NCBI GenBank assembly: GCA_017609945.1
Contig: JAFCCZ010000062.1
Span: 1-5,451 of the forward strand
Reading direction: 5' to 3'
Source: Candidatus Iainarchaeum sp.
Lineage (GTDB): Archaea; Iainarchaeota; Iainarchaeia; Iainarchaeales; GCA-2688035
DNA length: 5,451 bases
The notes under the pieces were generated by a model. That model was not told the origin of the DNA. It ran no database searches and saw only the letters and a list, made by a program, of their open reading frames with translations. Below, piece after piece: positions 1-5,451 of this stretch. Both the position numbers and the translations under genes were made by a program. Each line of letters opens with the position of its first letter. The first letter of the stretch is position 1.

Positions 1-1582
1 AATCCTGCTCAAAAATCTTTGTCAGCATTCCTTGCCCTTCCATCTCCACGATAGTTTCGCGGTTCCAGGTGTCGTCAACGCAGGTCAAGGCGAAATGCGT
101 AATGGAGAGCTCCTTGAGCTTTGCGTAAATCTCTTCTTTGGAGAGAGCCCTTACAATTGCCACAACGTCCGCCTCGGTAATCGGCCTGCCGTTTTCCCTC
201 AGGAACTTCTGCCCAAACTCGCTCTCATAATACAATTCAAACGCCCCCTCAGGGCCCAAGGATTCGGTTTCGGAGAACCAGTTTGTTATCCTTGAATGGT
301 TTCCTGAAAGGATTATCTTCGCCTCGGCGGGAAGCTTCCCGATTTCCTCATAGAGTGGCAGGTTCTTGCTGAAACTGTTGTTGTAGTAAAGTGCGAAAAA
401 GGAAACGCTGAGGAAAGAGTATACTGCAAGAATTACAACCAGTGCGGCAACAACTTTTTTGACGTTCTCCCACTTCCCTGACAAAGCATTAAATCCGTGA
501 ATGAATGGGATGGCAAGCAAGGGCATTACAGGCAGAAAGAGCCTGGCATAGGCCAGCCCGCGGTGAATTCTCAGCATAACAACCAGGAAGCCGAAAAGCA
601 GAATTAAGAAAACTATGCGCGCGTAGTGCCACCTCTCTTTGGCCAGATAAAAAATTGAACCGGCAAGGAACAAAAGCAGGGCAAAGCCAAGCCAGAAGAA
701 AATGGAGAGCAAAAGCTCGACAGGAATTAAAGTTAGGAACGGCAAAGGAATCAAACCAATAGCCTTTGAAACGGCGTCTGCTGGCGGAAGATTCCAAAAG
801 GCCTGATTAAAGCGAGTCCAGAACGTAACAAAACTGCCTGGATTTAAAATTCCGCCCACTACAATGCTTGGATAGCTTGGAAGCCTGCCTGCGTCATCAG
901 GGTTTGAGGGGAATGGTTGGCCGGTTCTTGCAAAATCAAGAAAGACCCAGGAACTTGAGAGAAGGATTGCCACAACCGCGAACACTGCAATTGTTTTCCT
1001 GTTAAATTTGGTTCTTCGCGCTGCAACAGCAAAACCAATGAGAAATGCCGGGAGAAGAATTGCGCCGTTCAGCTTGGAAAGGGACATTGCAACAAGCGAG
1101 AAAAGGGCTAAAATCAAAAACTTGTTTTTGGGATTTTCCCTGAATTGAATGTAAAGATAAAGGGAAAACATCACGAAAATACTTGCAATTGTTTCAATGT
1201 GATTTATGCCTGCAAACTTTGTTATCAGCGGGAGCACAGTGAAAAGAGCCATTCCATAAACCCAGCGCGTTGGAGAAATTCTTCTAAGAAGAACAAATGC
1301 CATCAAAAGCTGGACAATTGAAACAAAAAGCGCAAAGACAGGGGTTGTGGCTGGGCTTAACTTAAGGCCTGATAGAATTGAGGCAGTGGTCAAAAATGTG
1401 TTAAAAAATGCAAGCCAAAGATTTTCCAACGAAAGCACACCTGTTTGAGTTACTGCCCTTGCCAGTGAAAGATAGTAAACGGTGTCAGTCATTGCAAAGT
1501 CCGGCAAGGCCAGAGCTACGAATAACCGGACAGCAATTCCGACAACAAAAACCAGGAAAAATAGTTTTCTGTAATCTGGCAT
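1..1582 (-). CDS. GT-C fold multi-pass membrane glycosyltransferase (PMT/ArnT/GT39-like), 3' end cut by window edge
   Basis: The frame is open without a stop from the ATG at 1582 to the left edge: 527 codons are visible and the C-terminus is missing. The first ~400 residues are strongly hydrophobic, with roughly 10-12 predicted membrane helices (for example about 7-26, 81-99, 108-125, 198-216, 291-313, 321-337, 347-365 and 376-399). After helix 1 comes a loop with MTDTVYYLSLARA (residues 31-43); D33 sits where GT-C enzymes keep their conserved acidic residue. INHIETIA (126-133) and a YARLFLPVMPLLAIP segment (345-359) resemble further PMT/ArnT family blocks. Residues ~402-527 form a soluble, probably extracytoplasmic domain, with KLPAEAKIIL and LKELSITHFAL as seen in these tails, and N-glycosylation sequons at N401 and N428. 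Family members transfer a sugar from a polyprenyl-phosphate donor to protein, lipid or glycan on the outer face. The divergent GT2 gene is a plausible donor maker. The acceptor is unknown. The ATG is preferred over an in-frame TTG at 1639 because the TATA box lies between them. Confidence 0.85.
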   Translation of the reverse strand, partial: MPDYRKLFFLVFVVGIAVRLFVALALPDFAMTDTVYYLSLARAVTQTGVLSLENLWLAFFNTFLTTASILSGLKLSPATTPVFALFVSIVQLLMAFVLLRRISPTRWVYGMALFTVLPLITKFAGINHIETIASIFVMFSLYLYIQFRENPKNKFLILALFSLVAMSLSKLNGAILLPAFLIGFAVAARRTKFNRKTIAVFAVVAILLSSSWVFLDFARTGQPFPSNPDDAGRLPSYPSIVVGGILNPGSFVTFWTRFNQAFWNLPPADAVSKAIGLIPLPFLTLIPVELLLSIFFWLGFALLLFLAGSIFYLAKERWHYARIVFLILLFGFLVVMLRIHRGLAYARLFLPVMPLLAIPFIHGFNALSGKWENVKKVVAALVVILAVYSFLSVSFFALYYNNSFSKNLPLYEEIGKLPAEAKIILSGNHSRITNWFSETESLGPEGAFELYYESEFGQKFLRENGRPITEADVVAIVRALSKEEIYAKLKELSITHFALTCVDDTWNRETIVEMEGQGMLTKIFEQD

Positions 1583-1607
1583 CTTAGAGAAAATAGTTCC
1601 AAAAGTA

Positions 1608-1615
1608 TATATAAA
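1608..1615 (-). promoter_or_regulatory. Archaeal TATA box for the GT-C gene, leaderless layout
   Basis: On the minus strand this reads TTTATATA, a near-perfect archaeal TATA box, occupying -33 to -26 relative to the A of the ATG at 1582. Archaeal transcription usually starts about 25 bases downstream of the box, so the transcript should begin at or within a few bases of the start codon. No GGAGG-like sequence precedes the ATG (the bases just upstream are TTTTCTCTAAG), which agrees with leaderless translation. A purine-rich BRE just upstream of the box is not obvious. Confidence 0.75.
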
Positions 1616-1660
1616 GAATCGCCGAATTTGATGGTACAAAAATCGAATCCCTAACTTGAG

Positions 1661-1689
1661 AAGCTATTTATTGTTTTCGCAAGCTATTT
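1661..1689. repeat. Pair of 9-bp direct repeats (AAGCTATTT) with a 20-bp period in the divergent intergenic region
   Basis: AAGCTATTT occurs at 1661-1669 and again at 1681-1689. The copies are exactly 20 bases apart start to start, about two helical turns, so both would lie on the same face of the DNA. The first copy overlaps the best TATA-like sequence for the GT2 gene and the second lies just upstream of its start, so a repressor-type operator is possible. The unit is short and AT-rich, so chance cannot be excluded. Confidence 0.4.
1665..1672 (+). promoter_or_regulatory. Candidate TATA-like element for the GT2-radical SAM operon
   Basis: TATTTATT is the best archaeal TATA-like match upstream of the plus-strand operon. 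Its position predicts transcription starting near 1697-1700, giving either a leader of about 10-13 bases before the ATG at 1710 or a nearly leaderless start at the GTG at 1701. It is a poorer match to consensus than the box on the opposite strand. A second T/A-rich stretch at 1684-1694 is a weaker alternative. Confidence 0.4.
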
Positions 1690-1699
1690 GATTTAACAC

Positions 1700-1703
1700 G
1701 GTG
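1700..1703 (+). promoter_or_regulatory. Short Shine-Dalgarno-like GGTG deciding the ATG start of the GT2 gene
   Basis: GGTG lies six bases upstream of the ATG at 1710 and matches part of the archaeal Shine-Dalgarno consensus GGAGGTGAT. It overlaps an in-frame GTG at 1701 that would add only three residues (M/V-S-N). The ATG is preferred because the resulting N-terminus begins directly at the first beta strand typical of GT2 enzymes. If the transcript is leaderless, the GTG could be used instead. Confidence 0.4.
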
Positions 1704-1709
1704 TCAAAC

Positions 1710-2687
1710 ATGGCTGTGAAAAAACTTGTAGTACTAATTCCCGCATTTAACGAGGAAAAGACCGTTTCCGGCGTGATTAGGGATATCCCTCGAAAAATTT
1801 TTGGGGTCGGAAAGGTTGAAGTGCTAGTGCTTGACGACGGGAGCACTGACAAAACCGTGCAGAGGGCAAAGCAAGCCGGGGCAAGCAAGGTTGTCTCACA
1901 CCCAAAAAACGCCGGCCTGGGAATTGCGTTCAGAGACGGACTCTGGGAGGCGCTGAAGATGGGCGCTGACCTAATTGTAAACATTGATGCTGACGGCCAG
2001 TTCAATCCAAAGGACATTCCAAAGCTTATCGCACCAATTTTGAACGGGAAGGCAGATGTCACAACCTGCAGCCGCTTCAAGGACAAGGCCCTTGAGGAAA
2101 AGACGCCTGGCATTAAGAGGTTTGGGAACAGGCTTTTCACAAAACTCGTGAATTTCCTGACGAAAAGCAATTTCACAGACACACAGTGCGGGTTCAGGGC
2201 CTACTCAAGGGAGGCCGCCCTGCGGATGAATTTGTTTGGAAAGTTTACCTATACCCAGGAGTCGCTTCTTGACTTGATCAACAAGGGAATGCGAATTGAA
2301 GAGGTTGCCTGCAGGGTTGCTGGACAGCGCGATGGAGAAAGCAGGGTTGTGAAGCACTGGTACTCTTACGGGATAAAGGTATTGCTTATTATTACGAGAA
2401 ATTTCCGCGACCACAAACCATTGCAATTTTTTGGGGGATTGGGAATCCTGTTTGCAGGAGCAGGAATAGTTTATGGCGCAATTCAGTGGATTAGGTCACT
2501 GACCCCTGGAACAGATATTCCGTTTTGGAGAATTATTTTAACTTTCCTGCTGATTTTGGTTGGCGCGCTGATGATCGTGCTGGCGCTGATTGCTGACATG
2601 AGTGGAAGGCATAGAAAGCTGCAGGAAGAGACACTTTACAGGCTGAAGAAGCAGGAGATTGCAGCCATTGCAAAGGGGGGCAAGTGA
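1710..2687 (+). CDS. GT2 polyprenyl/dolichyl-phosphate sugar synthase (DPM1/GtrB-like) with two C-terminal membrane helices
   Basis: This 325-residue GT-A glycosyltransferase probably moves a sugar from a nucleotide sugar to dolichyl or polyprenyl phosphate at the cytoplasmic membrane face. The family motifs appear in order: VVLIPAFNEE (7-16), VLDDGSTD (40-47) for nucleotide binding, NAGLGIAFRDGL (67-78), the DADGQF metal-binding DxD motif (93-98), SRF (121-123), TDTQCGFRAYSR (156-167) near the acceptor site, and a basic QRDGESRV segment (206-213). Two hydrophobic helices follow at about 239-260 and 272-297, as in GtrB-type enzymes rather than the minimal DPM1, and then a charged tail rich in Lys, Arg and Glu. 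It is the first gene of a plus-strand operon; the next ATG follows its TGA after one base. It is divergent from the GT-C gene, a natural consumer of its product. The sugar (mannose, glucose, GlcNAc or other) cannot be told from sequence. The class call is firm. Confidence 0.9.
   Translation: MAVKKLVVLIPAFNEEKTVSGVIRDIPRKIFGVGKVEVLVLDDGSTDKTVQRAKQAGASKVVSHPKNAGLGIAFRDGLWEALKMGADLIVNIDADGQFNPKDIPKLIAPILNGKADVTTCSRFKDKALEEKTPGIKRFGNRLFTKLVNFLTKSNFTDTQCGFRAYSREAALRMNLFGKFTYTQESLLDLINKGMRIEEVACRVAGQRDGESRVVKHWYSYGIKVLLIITRNFRDHKPLQFFGGLGILFAGAGIVYGAIQWIRSLTPGTDIPFWRIILTFLLILVGALMIVLALIADMSGRHRKLQEETLYRLKKQEIAAIAKGGK
2674..2680 (+). promoter_or_regulatory. Purine-rich ribosome binding site candidate (AGGGGGG) for the first radical SAM gene
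   Basis: AGGGGGG lies eight bases upstream of the ATG at 2689, inside the last codons of the GT2 gene. It is only a partial match to GGAGGTGAT but is well placed, and it supports the ATG over an in-frame TTG at 2659 that would overlap the GT2 gene and add ten residues (MQPLQRGASE) of no family character. The TGA-A-ATG junction suggests that translational coupling also contributes. Confidence 0.4.
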
Positions 2688-2688
2688 A

Positions 2689-4173
2689 ATGGCCAAGCCC
2701 TTGCGTGAGAGAAAGACTGTGCTCTTGGTTCAGCCGGCAATAAGAAAGGTAATGAAGCCGCGCATTCCAATTAATCTCTTGCCTCTTGGTTACACTTTGA
2801 GAAAAGCTGGCTTTAAGCCGCAGATAATTGATGTCAGACTCAAGGATTTTGATGAATTTGAAATTGACTGGAGCGACGTGCTAATGCTTGGGATAAGCAC
2901 TTACACCGGCCCAATGATTCACAGTACTCTTGAGATTTCAAAAAAAGTGAGGAAGCGTGACAAGAAAATTGTGATCACCCTGGGTGGGGTTCACCCAACA
3001 CTTGATGCGGAACAAACGGCAAAGCACAAGCTAGTTGATTTTGTTGTGAAGAAAGACGGGGAAGAAACAATTGTTGAGCTGGCCAAAGCAATCCAGAAAG
3101 GGAAACCTGTTGACAAAATAAAGGGCATTGCCTTTGAGAAGAAAGGGAAAGTTGTTTCAACCCCTGACAGGAAGCGCTTTGACTTGAACAAGATAAAGAT
3201 CCTGCCCTACGAAATGATTGATATGGATAAGTACAATATGGCAGAGTTCCCGATTAACACAAGTCGCGGCTGCCCTTTCAACTGCATTTTTTGCTACAAC
3301 CAGGCCTTCAACAGCTGGACCTACAGCTTGAAGTCAGCTGAAAACGTGGTTGACGAAATAGAGTATATTGTCAGAAATTTTAGGAAGGTTAACACAATTG
3401 CCTTCAGCGACGACAACTTTTTCATGGACAAGAAAAGGGTTGAAAAAATTTGCAGGGAGTTGATTAGGAGAAGGATTGGCATTAAGTGGATGTCAACCAT
3501 CAGGGCAGACTATTTGGTAAACTACAGTGACAAATTTTTGAAGCTTATGAAGGACAGCGGCTGCTACACTGTTGCTTTTGGAGCAGAGTCAGGAAACGAC
3601 AGGATTTTGAAGATTATTGGAAAGGGGACAACGGTAGAAATGAATTTAGGAGCTGTTAAAAAGCTGAAGAGCTCTGGAATAATTGGAAGAATTAGCTTTG
3701 TTTGGGGCATTCCAAGCGAAACCTATCATGAGAGCATTGACTCCCTCAACATGATAAAGAAGTTCAGGGAGATTAACCCTGAATCAATAATCAACGGATT
3801 CTTTATTGCAACAGTTTACCCGAACACCAGGCTGTTTGAAAAGGTGCGCGAGATTGTTCCGGACTTCAAGATGCCGAAAACTTTGGGGGAGTGGGCCAAC
3901 TGGGAGCTCTACACAGAGGGATTCCAGCCCTGGCTTGACCCAAAGTACGTTGACCAAATGATGACTGCGTCAGAAATAATCCGCTTCCAGTTCTTCCAGA
4001 GAATGAACCCAGCAAACTACTTCAAGAATCCACTGGTAGTTCTTGGAATAAAGGTGGCCGAGGCGGTAATGAACGTTTTCGCAACGCTGAGGCTGAGGTA
4101 CCACTTCTACAAGTATGGCTACGAGTGGAAGCTGTTCAACAAGCTGCGCTTTAAGTTCATTGGAATAACTTAA
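2689..4173 (+). CDS. B12-binding-domain radical SAM protein (class B methylase/BchE-like superfamily), complete
   Basis: This 494-residue protein has a Rossmann-like cobalamin-binding domain at about 10-135, with PINLLPLGYTLRKAGF (27-42), VLMLGIS (64-70) and LGGVHPTLDAEQ (98-109). A linker is followed by a radical SAM core from about 185. The [4Fe-4S] cluster ligands are C195, C199 and C202 in RGCPFNCIFCYN (CX3CX2C). Further core blocks are FSDDNF (239-244), GAESGND (298-304) and WGIPSET (339-345). The DxHxxG cobalamin motif is absent, as is usual in this class, so any B12 would bind without that histidine ligand. The last ~60 residues are basic, aromatic and hydrophobic, which may allow membrane contact. 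The family performs C-methylation, cyclisation or C-C bond chemistry on lipids, pigments and antibiotics. The operon with a dolichyl-phosphate sugar synthase suggests a lipid or glycan substrate, but this is inference. It is clearly paralogous to the convergent downstream gene. Confidence 0.9.
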   Translation: MAKPLRERKTVLLVQPAIRKVMKPRIPINLLPLGYTLRKAGFKPQIIDVRLKDFDEFEIDWSDVLMLGISTYTGPMIHSTLEISKKVRKRDKKIVITLGGVHPTLDAEQTAKHKLVDFVVKKDGEETIVELAKAIQKGKPVDKIKGIAFEKKGKVVSTPDRKRFDLNKIKILPYEMIDMDKYNMAEFPINTSRGCPFNCIFCYNQAFNSWTYSLKSAENVVDEIEYIVRNFRKVNTIAFSDDNFFMDKKRVEKICRELIRRRIGIKWMSTIRADYLVNYSDKFLKLMKDSGCYTVAFGAESGNDRILKIIGKGTTVEMNLGAVKKLKSSGIIGRISFVWGIPSETYHESIDSLNMIKKFREINPESIINGFFIATVYPNTRLFEKVREIVPDFKMPKTLGEWANWELYTEGFQPWLDPKYVDQMMTASEIIRFQFFQRMNPANYFKNPLVVLGIKVAEAVMNVFATLRLRYHFYKYGYEWKLFNKLRFKFIGIT

Positions 4174-4176
4174 CTA
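4171..4176. other. Stop-to-stop convergent junction with zero intergenic bases
   Basis: The plus-strand stop TAA (4171-4173) abuts the minus-strand stop TAG (4174-4176, read as CTA on the plus strand). I see no T-run or hairpin terminator on either strand near the junction. Transcripts from both sides should therefore run into the opposing coding sequence before they end, giving mutually antisense 3' ends. Confidence 0.85.
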
Positions 4177-5451
4177 TTTCCTGAAAATCTTTGAGAAGTA
4201 GCCAAGCCCTGAGAGCAAGAGCTTTGGGTTCTTTATAATTCGCTTGATTGCGTAGCTTGGGCGGAAGTAGATTTCGCGGTAGGCCTTCTTGTACATTTTT
4301 TCCACAAGCTCGCGGTCAAGGGAGCCAAACTCATAGTACGCCTTTCCGCTGTAGGGGCCAAAGGCAGACCAGTCATCTACAAGGAATTTGCCGTCCTTTT
4401 CAACCATTCCGTAGAGCTCTGTTCCTGGGTATGGGACTGTTACGGTGAACTGGACAAGGTCAAGCGGCAGGCGCTTGGCAAAGTCAATTGTCTGCTGCAT
4501 TGTTTCCTCTGTGTCGTAGGGCAGGCCAATCATAAAGAAGCCGATTGTGTCAATGCCTGCCTGCTTTGCCCACTTCACCGCGTTCTCAACCTGCTCAAGC
4601 TTAATACCCTTCCCAATTTTGTTAAGGACCTCCTGGTTTCCTGACTCCACCCCAAAGGAAAGCTGGTAGCAGCCTGCCTTCTTCATAAGCTTCAGGAGCG
4701 AAAGGTCCATTGTGTCAACCCTCACCCCATTCGGGCAGGTCCAGGCAATTTTGATCCTGCGCTGGATTATCTCTCGGCAAATGTCAATTGTGCGCTTTCT
4801 GTTCTGCGAAAAATTGTCGTCAATGAAAGCAATTTCTTTAATGCCGTACTCCCTTTGAAGGTATTCAATTTCGTCAACAACGTTTTTTGGAGAGCGCATT
4901 CTGTAAGTCCGCCCGAAAATTCCCTTAAAGCAGTAAACGCATCCCCAGGGGCATCCGCGCGAGGTCATTACTTTGAGGTAAGGGTGCCTGCGAGTTGGGG
5001 CACTATACTTTTCAAGCGGCAGGCCATGCCAGTCGGGGAACGGGATTGAGTCAATGTCCTTGATGAGCTCTCCCCGGATTATTTTCTTTCTTGAGGAGAA
5101 AATCTCTAGAACGCTTTCCTCTCCCTCCCCAACAATCACCTTGTCAGCGTGCTTTGCGGCCTCCTTCGGCATTATCGAGGCGTGCGGGCCTCCGATTACA
5201 ACTTTCTTTCCCACCTTTCTATATTTGCCGGCCATTTTGTAGCCAAGCTTCGCCGTTGGCGTAAAGATTGACAATCCAACCCACTCAGTGTCAATTGATT
5301 TTGGAGAGGCGTCCATTCCAGCCGTCTCGTCTATTAGGACTGTGCGAATTCCGTTCTTTTCAAGCACGGCCTTGAGGTAGGCAATTCCAAGCGGCGGACT
5401 GGGGTGTGAAACGTAAACTCCGAAGGCCGGATTCACCAGAGTGATTGACTT
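4174..5451 (-). CDS. Second B12-binding-domain radical SAM protein, 5' end cut by window edge
   Basis: The visible 425 residues contain a cobalamin-binding-like domain (about 1-120), with PSPPLGIAYLKAVLEKNG (17-34), VGLSIFTPT (58-66), IGGPHASIMPKEA (86-98) and VGEGEES (107-113). The radical SAM core follows, with cluster ligands C167, C171 and C174 in RGCPWGCVYCFK, then FIDDNF (209-214), GVESGNQ (267-273) and IGLPYDTEET (308-317). Residues ~380-425 are basic and hydrophobic. A GTG at 5436 could be taken as the start, but the frame continues upstream to the edge as K-S-I-T-L-V-N-P, the usual first beta strand of this domain, so the true start lies just outside the window. No DxHxxG motif is seen. 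It shares long blocks with the convergent radical SAM gene, including NVVDEIEY, IAF-DDNF and ICRE, so the two are paralogues. It may act in the same pathway. The reaction and substrate are not readable from sequence. Confidence 0.88.
   Translation of the reverse strand, partial: KSITLVNPAFGVYVSHPSPPLGIAYLKAVLEKNGIRTVLIDETAGMDASPKSIDTEWVGLSIFTPTAKLGYKMAGKYRKVGKKVVIGGPHASIMPKEAAKHADKVIVGEGEESVLEIFSSRKKIIRGELIKDIDSIPFPDWHGLPLEKYSAPTRRHPYLKVMTSRGCPWGCVYCFKGIFGRTYRMRSPKNVVDEIEYLQREYGIKEIAFIDDNFSQNRKRTIDICREIIQRRIKIAWTCPNGVRVDTMDLSLLKLMKKAGCYQLSFGVESGNQEVLNKIGKGIKLEQVENAVKWAKQAGIDTIGFFMIGLPYDTEETMQQTIDFAKRLPLDLVQFTVTVPYPGTELYGMVEKDGKFLVDDWSAFGPYSGKAYYEFGSLDRELVEKMYKKAYREIYFRPSYAIKRIIKNPKLLLSGLGYFSKIFRK

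Noticed and set aside
32..295. An 87-codon plus-strand open frame at the left edge
   Set aside because: It is antisense to the soluble C-terminal domain of the GT-C protein and has no promoter or family resemblance.
489..797. A 102-codon minus-strand open frame
   Set aside because: It lies in a different frame of the same strand as the GT-C gene, whose hydrophobic, family-like reading runs uninterrupted through this region. The 102-residue product has no recognisable character.
1583..1639. Possible 19-residue N-terminal extension of the GT-C protein from a TTG at 1639
   Set aside because: The frame is open, but this would put the TATA box inside the coding region, and the added residues do not resemble the family. 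The ATG at 1582 fits the promoter geometry.
1664..2182. A 172-codon minus-strand open frame
   Set aside because: It is antisense to the GT2 gene, which carries all family motifs in order. The product is Ser/Phe-rich low-information sequence and would also span the divergent promoter.
2689..4173. Tetraether synthase (Tes)-like identity for the first radical SAM protein
   Set aside because: Only five cysteines are present, three of which ligate the SAM cluster. This is too few for the extra metal sites expected of Tes-type enzymes, so only the broad B12-radical SAM class is supported.
1..5451. CRISPR arrays, insertion sequences, tRNA or rRNA genes
   Set aside because: I saw no regularly spaced repeats, transposase motifs, terminal inverted repeats or RNA gene signatures. 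Nearly all bases are accounted for by four protein genes.

Overview
The window looks archaeal. A canonical archaeal TATA box sits 26-33 bases upstream of an ATG that has no Shine-Dalgarno sequence, which is the layout of a leaderless archaeal transcript. The proteins also resemble archaeal versions of their families: a dolichol-phosphate-sugar synthase type GT2, a GT-C membrane glycosyltransferase and B12-type radical SAM enzymes. About 98% of the window is coding, and spacing is minimal. This would suit a streamlined genome such as a DPANN-type lineage, but the sequence alone does not fix the phylum.

Layout: bases 1-1582 (minus strand) hold most of a multi-pass GT-C type membrane glycosyltransferase (PMT/ArnT/GT39-like) whose C-terminus runs off the left edge. 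A 127-base divergent intergenic region (1583-1709) carries promoters for both directions and a 9-bp direct repeat with a 20-bp period. Bases 1710-4173 (plus strand) form a two-gene operon: a GT2 polyprenyl/dolichyl-phosphate sugar synthase with two C-terminal membrane helices, then, one base later, a B12-binding-domain radical SAM protein. Bases 4174-5451 (minus strand) hold a second, clearly related B12-type radical SAM protein. It converges on the first with zero intergenic bases, and its N-terminus runs off the right edge.

How the genes could work together: GT2 enzymes of this type usually load a sugar onto a polyprenyl phosphate on the cytoplasmic face, and GT-C enzymes use such lipid-linked sugars on the outer face. 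The divergent pair therefore reads as a donor-making and donor-using glycosylation module. The two radical SAM proteins would add radical chemistry, such as C-methylation, C-C bond formation or another modification, to a lipid, polyprenol or glycan in the same pathway. That last link is inference from gene order and from basic, hydrophobic C-terminal tails on both radical SAM proteins. The substrates cannot be read from the sequence.
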